Assembly: GCA_951799425.1 (NCBI GenBank)
Contig: OX637399.1
Location: forward strand, 18,884,001 to 18,948,000
Source of the DNA: Ilex aquifolium
Taxonomy: Eukaryota > Streptophyta > Magnoliopsida > Aquifoliales > Aquifoliaceae
Length of the DNA stretch: 64,000 bases
Reading direction: 5' to 3'
Position numbers and translations under genes: made by a program. This document shows positions 48,565 to 58,146 of the stretch, piece by piece. Positions within the stretch are counted from its first letter, which is position 1, and each line of letters opens with the position of its first letter. A model generated the notes under the pieces. The model had not been told where the DNA came from and made no database searches. It worked only from the letters and a program-made list of their open reading frames with translations.

Positions 48565-48714
48565 TCATTCGTTCAACACTCTAATACATACAATCCGGGG
48601 TGGAGTAATAACCCAAACTTTAGTTGGAAGAATGAGAATCCTAGTCCTCATGGATCTAGTTCATATTCACCTCCCATGCCTCCTGAGCAAAACTAATACC
48701 ATGGCCAAGCCGAG

Positions 48715-49325
48715 TTGGCCAATAGGGAGATCAAGAACATCCTAGAGAAAACGATGAACGCTAATAGGAAGGATTGGTCACTTAGGTTGACCGATGCCCT
48801 ATGGGCTTACCGCACTGCTTACAAGACCATTCTTGGCATGTCACCCTATAGGCTAATCTATGGCAAGGCTTGCCATTTACCGGTTGAAATGAAGCACAAG
48901 GCTTATTGGGTCATCAAGACCTTAAACTTCAACTTGAGAATGGCCGGAGAGAATAGGAAGTTGGAGATGAATGAATTAGAGGAGATCCGTAGAGATGCGT
49001 ATGAGAGCTCAAGAATTTCAAAAGAGAGGGCTAAGATTTTCATTACAAAACCATTTTAAGAAAGACATTTGAGCCCGGACAGAAAGTGCTCTTGTACAAT
49101 TCTCGACTCTCTATCTTTCAGGGAAAACTCCAATCCCGTTGGGATGACCCCTATCTTGTCAAGGTGGCCTACCCCAATGGAGCTGTGGAAATCACCAACC
49201 CCGAGGATGGCAAGACATTCTAGGTCAATGGCCAAAGACTTAAGCCATTCTTTGAGGGTTTTGAGGGTCAAAGGGTGGAGGAAGAATTGGTGGATCCGGT
49301 TTACCCGGACCTTTTGTGAGGAATA
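48715..49325 (+). pseudogene. Integrase C-terminal region of E
   Basis: A 114-residue open segment: [53 protein letters not shown]. Athila-like text continues to [14 protein letters not shown] and a stop near 49318. No recognisable RT or RNase H precedes it in E. Broken. Confidence 0.88.
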
Positions 49326-51274
49326 ATTGTTCAAAGTAGTTTTAGTGTACTGTTGCTTTCTTTTATCCTTTTTAATTGCAAGTTCATTTATCACTTACTT
49401 TATCTTTGCATATAGTGTTTTCCTTCTTTGTCAAAGCTCAAGTTCGAGGTGTTTTCTAACCCTTCTCATATTTTTACAGTCCTTCATTGCATATCATATC
49501 TTTTTTGTTGCATTGAGGACAATGCATGAATCAAGTTGGGGGGTGAGGTGCACCATTTGTATGATTCACCAATTTTTTGTGAAATTTTTTTTTTATAATA
49601 CCAATTTTTGTGGTGAAATTCACCTTTCACATGTTCTACAGATTTTTGTTTAAGAATAGTTGAGAAATATGTGAAAATTTTGAAAATTTTTGTGTGAAAA
49701 ATATCTGAATGTTGACCTATATTCCCCTATTTAGAGTGTTGTGGGTTTATGGATAGTTTTGGTCTTTGCTTTGAATTGTGAATACATGAGTACATTATAG
49801 AGGTTTATCCTATCCTAAGAGTATCACATACTTGTTTGCTTTTGAACTCAACCATAAGTGCACCATGAACTTGTAAATTTGGCAATTTACGGATTGGATT
49901 CACATGAATAGTGGAGATGAGTAAGAGCCCATGAGAGCTTTAGTGCCAACCCTTGTTTAAGGGAACTTACATTTACTCAAGGAACAATTTTTCAAATTCC
50001 AAATTGATTGACTGTGTCTTGATGTGTACAATGTTCCCCTATGCCTATCTAGAAATGATCTTAGGTTGTCCTTGATTTATTTTGAGCCTTAGCCTTGTTC
50101 TTGTGAAATCATCCCTAGTGCCATGTTTGAGTATTGTTGAAATTTCGTTTCCATGCCACACATTTAACCAAGCAGGTGCAAAATGATAAAAAGTTACCAC
50201 ACCTTGGTTGTTCTGAGAGCTGACTATGATTGAACATGGAAAGGAAGGAATGGTGATGTGGAAACCCAATAAAGGGATGAATATTGTGAAATTCAAATGT
50301 TGAATGAAAAATAATGAGAAATCCAAGAAAAAGGAGAGAGAAAGGGGTGAAAGAAGAAAGAATGATCAAAGAAAAAAAGGAAAATGTTAAGGAAAAGAAG
50401 AAAAAGAAATAAAGAGTGAAGTGATGGTGTAGACTGAAAATCCCATAAAAATGAAGATCTTTTTGAAATAAATGTCATGCACTCGGAACAACCCTCTTTG
50501 TTATCCTATATCCTTCATTTCATTTGCCTCAATATCACCCCAAAGCCTCATTACAACCCCTTGAAAGTCCTAAATGATCTAGAGAAAGCATGGGGATATC
50601 ATAATTTTAAAGAAAAAGAAAGGTTGATTTTGCTATCTAATGTCCTAGCATTCCTTTCAAGAGTGCCAAGGTTGTTTTATTCTTATGCATGTAATCATTT
50701 TTGGATTATATGTGAGTATATTTCGTTTTGTGCACAAGATTCTATCTCACATATACACATGGAGAGCATGCCAGGATAACCAATGTGTGATTCATTGTTG
50801 AGAGAAACCCTTGGTGAGTTTTGCATCGAAGCTGAATTTGGATAGCCAAGTAAATGTGACTTTTGTTGTGTAAATTTGTAAACTACATGGCCATTTCACA
50901 CACACACGAGTTTGAAAATGAATGTGTAGGTGCATACTCTAGAATTGTATTTAAAGCCATGGTGATGATCATGTGTGCGTAGTTCGGGAATTTGAACAAT
51001 GTGTTATGTAGTCCTACGCTTAAAGGATGGTGGAATATCGCTCAAGTTTCTGATATTTGATTGATTTAGGAATGCCCTTGTCATTTGAATCTATGTTTTA
51101 CATTTTGGGTATTCATTTTGGTAAGTAAACTTAGAAACCCATGTCTTGTATTTTGAAAGCATCAAAATTTTAAATCATATTGCAATTTCGGAAATGAATT
51201 TGGGCATGATCACTCAATTGTGGTTCATATTTGTGGTTCAAGTTTTTGGTAGAGAAGATGTCATAGATAGGTTG
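49326..51274 (+). other. E: spacer after pol, with internal polypurine tract
   Basis: TCAAGTTGGGGGGTG at 49531-49545 is identical to the tract at the second LTR (55383-55397). From about 50040 the text parallels F's 3' untranslated region. A purine-rich run lies at 50270-50420. Open frames here look like chance. Confidence 0.75.
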
Positions 51275-51450
51275 TGATGCGAACCCCAATTGACTTGCTT
51301 TGAGACCCAACAACAATATTGGAAATACAACCCAAGAAAGCCAAACTCAGGTCTATGGATGGAGAATCTAGACCCGTTGAGAACTTGTGTCAAGAACCTA
51401 GATTATATTAAAATCTAGACCCGTTGAAGAACCCATCTCAAGAACCCAAA
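51275..51450 (-). repeat. D-type LTR end inside the chimeric insertion
   Basis: TGATGCGAACCCCAATTGAC onward matches 34123-34305 with few differences, and stops abruptly where C leader text begins (TTCTTTTCTTTATTCTG; complement near 63176-63192). Confidence 0.9.
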
Positions 51451-51821
51451 TCACAATTCTTTTCTTTATTCTGTATTTTTTTTAGTTCCAAATTCGGTTC
51501 ACAAACCCTAGTTTAGCCGAATTACCTTTACCCCATTCCGCTCGTATTTGGTTGGTACTAGTTTATTACGAAATCTTATTCTATTACTATCAAAAAATAG
51601 TTGCTGATTATTATAAAAAAATAGTTGCTGATTATTATAAAAAAAAAAAATCAGATTGTTTGTCTTACTCTTAAAACCTGATATTCCTTGATGAGTTCTT
51701 GGTGAATTGTTTTTGGAAATTTTGAGAATTGTTTGTTTAGTTTCAAAAGAATTGAAAAAGAATTATCGAATGGAAAAAAAAAGGCAAGAGTCCAATCATA
51801 TCTCACAACAGTGTTAAGAAC

Positions 51822-52670
51822 ATGGCCGAAGATGCTACGAAATTGGCTAACCCGAAATTGTTTATGGAGGCTATGATGAGTGAGATGAGGAGTTTGTTGA
51901 AGTTGGAACTGGAGCAAGTTCACGAACGGTTAGATCAAATGGAGAATACACGTGAGAGGCAGCCACAAAATGTCTCTAATGTGCGTAGAATGGTTTCTTC
52001 TTCGCAAAGGGGTAAAACTCAAAGTTATTTAGATTCTACTGTGCAACTAGAGAAGATTCATCAAAAACAGCCCAAAGCAACAATTGATCGAATAATTCAA
52101 GATCAAGTAGAAGAATCAACACAATCCCAAGCAACTACGCTACTCACTTGTCCAAAGGCTAAGGTAAAAATTGAATATCCAAACAATTTTTTTGTTGTGG
52201 AGCCTGACAAGATGGAAAATCCAGCAACTAGTATTGAATCAAATGAGCCTTTAGAGATGAGTACATTACTACCTAAGAGCTCTGAAATAGTGCTAGAGGT
52301 GTTGCCCGGTGAAATTGTTCCCATGAATGACTTTCAACCAGCAACAAGGATGTTCCAAGAGCTTGATTTGTTTGCATCTTTCAAGGATCTACATGAAGAG
52401 TCACCAATGCTTCTTTCTATCCACTTTGCTCCACCAATTGATTTTATCATTCCAGAAAATTTCAATGACACAATCAAGGGGATTAATTTCCAAATTTTTT
52501 CTTTGTTCCCTCAATTAGAGAAGAAAATGAGACATCATCTTAAAGCTTCTCAGAGACAGCTACATATACAAGTTCAAAGTTTTTGGACTTTCATACTGCA
52601 ACACTTTAAAACTCGAGGACGAGTTTTCTCTAACCAGGGGAGAATGATGCAATCCATGAGTTTTCTCTAA
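51822..52670 (+). CDS. ORF of non-autonomous element C, copy C2, unknown function
   Basis: A 282-residue open frame starting MAEDATKLANPKLFMEAMMS, about 93% identical by eye to the copy at 62011-63030. The N-terminal 45 residues are heptad-like (MRSLLKLELEQVHERLDQME) and probably a coiled coil, comparable in place to the N-terminus of plant gag proteins. The middle is polar and then hydrophobic-patterned (SPMLLSIHFAPPIDFIIPENF). The end (HFKTRGRVFSN) lies on the conserved 3' end of CRM-like pol and runs into the polypurine tract. I see no protease, RT, integrase or zinc knuckle. A gag-derived or captured protein is possible; the function is not known. Confidence 0.55.
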   Translation: MAEDATKLANPKLFMEAMMSEMRSLLKLELEQVHERLDQMENTRERQPQNVSNVRRMVSSSQRGKTQSYLDSTVQLEKIHQKQPKATIDRIIQDQVEESTQSQATTLLTCPKAKVKIEYPNNFFVVEPDKMENPATSIESNEPLEMSTLLPKSSEIVLEVLPGEIVPMNDFQPATRMFQELDLFASFKDLHEESPMLLSIHFAPPIDFIIPENFNDTIKGINFQIFSLFPQLEKKMRHHLKASQRQLHIQVQSFWTFILQHFKTRGRVFSNQGRMMQSMSFL

Positions 52671-52681
52671 CCAGGGGAGAA

Positions 52682-53369
52682 TGATGCAATCCATAAGATG
52701 CTCAAAGAAACACAAATTTGAAGATGTGAAAGATAATGGAATTGGATGTCCATCAAGACAAAGATCCATATGGAACCTTGCATTATTGTATTTTGATTCT
52801 TATTTTAAGTCAATTTGCTAGTATTAGTATTTTATATGTCCATTTAATATTTTTTAGAGTTAGGGTTATTTTTGTAATTTCTAGAATTTCTGGAACAGTT
52901 CATATTTTTGGATTGTCAAAATATAAACTCCTATTAGGATTTGTTTCCTTAGTAGATTAGGATTTGTTTCTTTAGTAGATTAGGATTTGTTTTCCTTAGC
53001 AGATTAGGAATTTTCTTTGTAATGGCCAGCCTATAAATAGGCGTCTAAATCAATGAAAAGGTAGATCATTATTCAGCAAATTTTGAGAGTATTTTCTCTA
53101 CGGTTCTTTGAAGAACTAAAACGAACTTATCGGGATTTTCCGTGGCGTTCACCAGCTACTTATCAAACTGGTTTCCACACCGTTTGTGGCGTCTTCCTTT
53201 ATACCAAGGTTCTTGTTTCACACAAACAGCGGGTCGAGGTCATATATACCAAGGTTCTTGTTTGTCATAAATAACGGGTCGAGGTCTATCATTCAAGTCT
53301 GATCGTAGAACGATCTTGGGTTCCTTTTTTTCGTTGTTGGATCTCGTTATTTCGGTGGGTTTCACATCA
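52682..53369 (+). repeat. Element C LTR, copy C2
   Basis: 688 bp, TGATGCAATCC...GTTTCACATCA. It has tandem TTAGGATTTGTTTCCTTAG-type repeats (about 52923-53005), then the promoter block GGCCAGCCTATAAATAGGCG (53024-53043). It matches the reverse complement of the 61416 and 63257 LTRs. Confidence 0.9.
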
Positions 53370-53450
53370 GGTTGTTAGAATGTCTAGGAGTTGGGATAAG
53401 TTGGTTTGGAAGTGAGATTTGGAGCACATGAATGGTTTTGCAATAAAGGC

Positions 53451-53490
53451 AACACCTTCCGGAAGGTTTGCTTATAAAGCTTCCGGAAGG
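53451..53490. promoter_or_regulatory. CCTTCCGGAAGG palindromes ahead of E's third ORF
   Basis: CCTTCCGGAAGG at 53455-53466 and CTTCCGGAAGG at 53480-53490 flank a TATA-like CTTATAAAGC at 53471-53480, about 290 bp before the ATG. The same palindrome type fills E's LTRs. Confidence 0.75.
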
Positions 53491-53780
53491 ATTTTGCCAC
53501 CCCGAAGGCTAAAAATGAGGGTTTTAAGTTCATTTTTTTTGGGAAACCCTTCACATTCCCTCAAATCTCAAGATCCCAAACTCTCTTCTCTCTCTCTAAT
53601 CTCTTCCAACCTTCATAGAACACTCACCCACCCCATTAATCTTCCATCTTCCATAGCTAGGGTTTGTTATTGACTGATTTCTACTGAAAATTCTTGGAGT
53701 TCATATAAACCCTAGGTCTCCAATTTTCCCCAAATTCCAAGTTCCCTTACGATTTCTTTAAAACCTTGAATTTTTTTGCA

Positions 53781-54830
53781 ATGGCTCTCATGGGTAGCAT
53801 CTCCCTCGATGCTTTTGAGCCCGTGGAGCAACACTTGCTATGGGTTTTGTCAATTTTGGGCATTTGGGCACTGTTGATACTCATGGCCCGCACCAAGTGC
53901 ACGGGTCCAGAGTCCCCTCAACATGCGGGCACTAGTACCCGCAAAGAGAGTGTGGAGGGCCCAAGTAGCGGGGATAGGGAGGAAAGGAGAACAAAAGCGA
54001 GACATGATTCTCGCAAGCAAAGGATAAATGAGAAAAATGTAACATTTGAGCGGTTTGTAGATAAAATCACTCTCGGGCCGAACAATGAAGTGGTGAGGGT
54101 CATAGAGGAGCATGGATTGGGGATTTGGTTAGAGTCGGTTAGCGGCTATAACTTGGCGTTGTGTAGGGAGTTTTATAGGAAATTGATGGTGTTGGGCGAG
54201 GATGGTTCGATTCTTAGGACAAATGTGAGGGGGAAGACGTTTGACGTGACCCTGGACTTGATTGCCACATTGATGAAATACCAGAGGCCTCCCCCTAATA
54301 CCCCCGTCTACCCACACAACGTCGAAGGAAGTAAAACACTTTCTGAGTATGTCCAGCTTACCAACGAGGACCCGACCACATTCAAAGGGACAAATCTAGT
54401 CAGGGGCCTCAAGCACTCTTACGGGGTTATGAACAAGGTCTTACACTACAATCTGATGCCTAGGGGTGCCGAGAAGAACCCGAATGTGGAGAAGCTCGCC
54501 CTCCTCCATGCTTTTATGACGGGGAAGGTAGTGGATGTGCCCCTTTTGATTTGGGAGGAGATAAAGGAGTTTGCTCAGGCCGCAAAGCCGAAGGCGAACC
54601 TCCCATTCGCCAATCTTGTCACCAGGATGTGCGGTCATTGCAAGGTCAAGTCCTACGCACATGATGTGTTGTTGCCCCCTGAGACTGGTGCGATTGGGAA
54701 ATCAAGTAGCAGTAAGAGGGCAGTGAGGACTGGGGGTGGGAGAGCCAGTGCCTCGGGACCTGAGCCATTCGCAGCGGGGCCATCCTCTTATGGACCTTCT
54801 ACCTCTGCCCCGGCTCGTACCGTGTCATAG
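53781..54830 (+). CDS. Third ORF of E (Athila-type, envelope-position), open
   Basis: About 349 residues from the ATG at 53781; an internal MARTKCTGPESP at 53883 could be the true start. The first 35 residues include a hydrophobic run (HLLWVLSILGIWALLIL) that could span a membrane. Then come a Ser/Arg/Glu-rich basic region and a globular part with FVDKITLGPNNEVVRVIEEH, LALCREFYRKLMVLGEDG, VRGKTFDVTLDLIATLM and FANLVTRMCGHCKVKS, ending in a Gly/Ser/Pro-rich tail. This matches the extra ORF of Athila elements, whose role is not established; 'envelope-like' rests on position and the hydrophobic start. The frame is open, unlike F's. Confidence 0.65.
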   Translation: MALMGSISLDAFEPVEQHLLWVLSILGIWALLILMARTKCTGPESPQHAGTSTRKESVEGPSSGDREERRTKARHDSRKQRINEKNVTFERFVDKITLGPNNEVVRVIEEHGLGIWLESVSGYNLALCREFYRKLMVLGEDGSILRTNVRGKTFDVTLDLIATLMKYQRPPPNTPVYPHNVEGSKTLSEYVQLTNEDPTTFKGTNLVRGLKHSYGVMNKVLHYNLMPRGAEKNPNVEKLALLHAFMTGKVVDVPLLIWEEIKEFAQAAKPKANLPFANLVTRMCGHCKVKSYAHDVLLPPETGAIGKSSSSKRAVRTGGGRASASGPEPFAAGPSSYGPSTSAPARTVS

Positions 54831-55397
54831 CGTTTGGACGCCCTGGAGACTATGATGCATGACCTTTCACTGATGGTGACCCGGATCTTTTAGCATACTT
54901 TCTTGGGCGAGCCCATCCCAGGTGGACCTTCGCCGCCTCCGGCTGGCGGACCTTCTACCTCTTCTCCCATGACTTCTACAGTCGTTGAGGTGGGAGGCTC
55001 TGATGACTCTGATGGGAGCAAAAATGATGATGATGCTAGAGATGATGATGGAGATGAGGACGACAAGTAGTTGTGTCGTCGTGTTTGTTGTTTCTATTGG
55101 TTTTAGGTTGTACACAGTTAGGGTTAGTTTTATCGGCCTAGTAGAAGTACCTCTAGTATTTTGGGCCGTTTTGTTTTTGAACTCTAACTCGTTGTACTAA
55201 ACTTTTGTAAATGATTAATGGAAAATACAACAGTTGCTGTACTTTATCGTTGCCCAAGTCTATTTCTTTAATTGCATTTTGATTTTTGCATTTTGAATGT
55301 TTGATGATTTACTTGTATGAATGGGTTGTGGTAGTTTCATTTCTTGTGGTTTGAAATAAATTTTGCTAGGGACTAGCAAAACTCAAGTTGGGGGGTG
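54831..55397 (+). other. E: end of internal region, hairpin and polypurine tract
   Basis: An acidic Asp/Glu-rich coding remnant (GAT repeats near 55010-55065) gives way to noncoding DNA. A perfect stem TTGCTAG-GGA-CTAGCAA lies at 55363-55379, directly before the polypurine tract TCAAGTTGGGGGGTG (55383-55397). Confidence 0.8.
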
Positions 55398-57084
55398 TGA
55401 TTAGCACAAAATATTGCACATTATGCATGCTTTTATACCCTTTTATACTTGCTTTTGTTGTGAAAATGGGGAGAAATGCAATTAAGCAAACAATTAATGA
55501 TGTTGCTTTATGATTGTAGGTAAAGAGTTGATTATGGCTTGAGTTAAGCCCCTCTTGTAGTGTTCAAAGTCAATGGAGATGAGGGGTGGCTTAAAGAGAG
55601 GCTTGGAAGGTGAAGAAATCAAGAAAAAGACAAATCAGGTGAAAACCTTTCGGAAGGTTTGGTCATAAACCTTCCGGAAGCTTTGTACATTGAATTGCCT
55701 CTGCCCCTGCCCAAACCTTCCAAAAGGTTTTTCCGACAGGAATAAATCTTCCGGAAAGTTTGCATCGACCTTCCGGAAGGTTTTGCACAGTGGACAGCTT
55801 TTTGCTCTGCCCCTGCAAAAACCTTCCAGAAGGTTTGCATCGACCTTCCAGATGGTTTAACTCAGAAATGCCAGACAACCTGCAACTCATACTCTTCCAG
55901 TTGGGGGTCCCACTTATGATCCTCCCACTTGTCCCCTGACATATTCTACATACATACATGCCTCCCTACACCCTAAAGTCAACATTGGAAGATGGAGGAT
56001 GGGAAAGGAGGAGAGAGAAAGAAGGAGGCAAGGTGGGTGCAGGCTGGGCACGTCCTAGCCTGTCCAAGCCATCAACTCAGACCCCCATTGATGGGAAGTC
56101 TCACACACAGGCTATAGCACCTCCATGGACAAAAATGAAGATGACTCTTGGCATTTTTTACAGCATTATTCAGTATTTAGAGAGAGAAGCTAAAGGAGGA
56201 AGATAGAGTTTTAGAGAGAGAAATTTATATTTTTGCATTTTCTTACCCATTTCACCTGCAGTTTGCTGTAAGACTCTTGTAACCTTCATTATAATGCACT
56301 TTAATGTCATTTATTTCAAATGTATTGCAAGTTTAGTCATGTACCTTTGAATCTACCATTGTTACATATGAGTTTTTCACTTCAAACTTTTTAGTTTGGT
56401 ATTAAATGCACTTCTTTTTAGTTTAACTTTTCTTGCATTAATACAAGTTTCAATCTTCATCTCTTCACAATGTCCCTTCACATTACATATGTCTTTGCAT
56501 TAAATTTGAGTAGCTAGGCTTTAAGTTGGCTAATCCAAGGGAGATTTCCTCTTGGGTATGCTCAATCAACTTTCCTCTATTCTCCCTTGTAAAGTGTTCG
56601 ATTTGACTAGGTTGAGTGCGGACGTGGTTGTGAGCTATTTATACACCGTAGACTTGTCACGGGGTATGCTTGAGCCTACACCGCATTAGTCTCTCACTTC
56701 CTATGAATCAATCGAACTCCTAGGCACCATTGGAAGAATGAGGCACCATTGGAAGAATGTTTTAAATCAAAACTTCACTCACCAAAACACAAACTCAAAA
56801 GATTTTACACTTTTCCATTTTTTACGAAATCACCTTCACACGATTCAACCTTCCTTCTCTGAGGAGACGATCTTGGAATACTTAATTCCAAGTAAAACAC
56901 AACACTCGAAAGACTCTCTTCGCATGGAGAGCACTCTTGCACATACACACATTTTGTTCATACATACACGTTTTTCCCATTTCTAGCACCAAACTTGAGG
57001 GAGAGTGACACTCACCTATCATGATAAGACATATACACTCAGTCTGGGTTAGTGTTTGGAGATTAGGATGAACGCAATTAAGCA
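55398..57084 (+). repeat. Element E, second (shared) LTR
   Basis: 1687 bp, TGATTAGCAC...GCAATTAAGCA. Palindromes of the CTTCCGGAAG type cluster at 55636-55858. It matches the first LTR in full. It serves as 3' LTR of the first unit and 5' LTR of the next. Confidence 0.92.
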
Positions 57085-57088
57085 TTTT

Positions 57089-57105
57089 TGGTGCCGTTGC
57101 CGGGG
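57089..57105 (+). promoter_or_regulatory. Second primer binding site of E (tRNA-Asp)
   Basis: TGGTGCCGTTGCCGGGG, four bases after the second LTR, one change from the canonical site. Its presence shows that internal sequence follows this LTR. Confidence 0.88.
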
Positions 57106-57191
57106 AAGGCAAATCGTTGAATTCGAAGGTGATTTTCGGACAACGGAGGTAAGTCTAGTGATTCTCATCACAGGCCGAGGTACGTTGCTCC

Positions 57192-57390
57192 TTGTATATA
57201 CCTTTGTTTACTTTTCCTTTCATTTGTAGTTATTGTTTTTGCATGTGGGGATGGGACGACCAAAATAGATTGGTTAGACGACCCCTAGAACCTAACATGA
57301 ATCTTGACCAAGACCCACCCGAGGATGTAGGTGACAACTTTGAGGAGGAGGCTAATGTTCCAAGGGGTGGGGGAATGCAAAACCCTAGAA
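57192..57390 (+). pseudogene. Start of gag, second unit of E
   Basis: MYIPLFTFPFICSYCF and NRLVRRPLEPNMNLDQ repeat the first gag start (47383). The match stops at 57390, where element A' is inserted. Confidence 0.88.
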
Positions 57391-58146
57391 TGATGCGAAC
57401 CCTTAAACGAATTCAAGAACCCACAGACAAATTGATTGAAGACTCCCCAAGAAAGATCACAAATTAGATTAAAAGAACCAAGAACCCTAGACCCAATGTT
57501 TGCAAGAAACAAGAACCCAAGGTTAAAAGTTCAAGAGAAAGACGCCACACTCAAAGATTGAGTGATAAGTCGATGAACGCCACAAGAAAGATTAATTCTT
57601 GATAAGTTCTTGAAATAGTTCTTGGAAGAACAATAAGGTAGAAACCTCACAACACTCACCAAAATATTCTGTCTTTTACAATGCTTTGAATGCCTATTTA
57701 TAGGCTGGTTATTACAAGAAAACTTCCTAAAATAGCTTATCCTATTTAAGAAATATCTCTTACTTGCTGGTGAAGAAATATCTCTTACTTGTGGGTAAAG
57801 AAATATCTCTTACTTGCTGGTAAAGAAATAGCTCTTACTTTCTGGTAAAGAAATATCTCTTACTTTCCTAAAAGGAATAACTCACATGCCTAAATAGTTA
57901 ATGAAAGTCTTACAATCAGACCAATTTTAAACATGCCAATTTAAAGCTTAGCCTTTGCCGGAATCTTCTAGAACTTCAATCATGTTGATGGATCATTGCT
58001 CAAGTGGATCATGCTCCATGCTTGAACTTGCACAATCAGCCCATATGTCTTGAATCAGCCCGTTCAATGCTTCCTTCATCCTTTTTACTCTTGCCCGAGT
58101 CATAGGACCTCCATTTAAGCTCAACGGATCAGATTGTATTGCATCA
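57391..58146 (-). repeat. 3' LTR of A'
   Basis: 756 bp, plus-strand TGATGCGAACCC...GTATTGCATCA. Tandem AAATATCTCTTACTTG repeats at about 57745-57865 and the promoter block GCCTATTTATAGGCTGG near 57691. Confidence 0.92.

Larger units (their letters stand above)
51270..53374 (+). mobile_element. Chimeric insertion (51275-53369): D-type LTR end joined to element C
   Basis: Flanked by GGTTG at 51270-51274 and 53370-53374. The left 176 bp or so (51275-51450) is the U5-type end of a D LTR in reverse. From about 51451 it is element C in plus orientation: leader, ORF (51822-52670) and C 3' LTR (52682-53369). The PPT/LTR junction is doubled over about 37 bp at 52645-52681. Neither family has a second LTR here. 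Looks like one integration event of a hybrid cDNA. Confidence 0.85.

Noticed and set aside
50477-50779. 100-codon open frame in E spacer as a possible host gene
   Set aside because: It lies in a region that parallels F's untranslated spacer, with no recognisable domain or conserved frame.
54867-55115. Reverse-strand frames opposite the third ORF of E
   Set aside because: Shadows of the plus-strand ORF3 tail and its GAT-repeat region.
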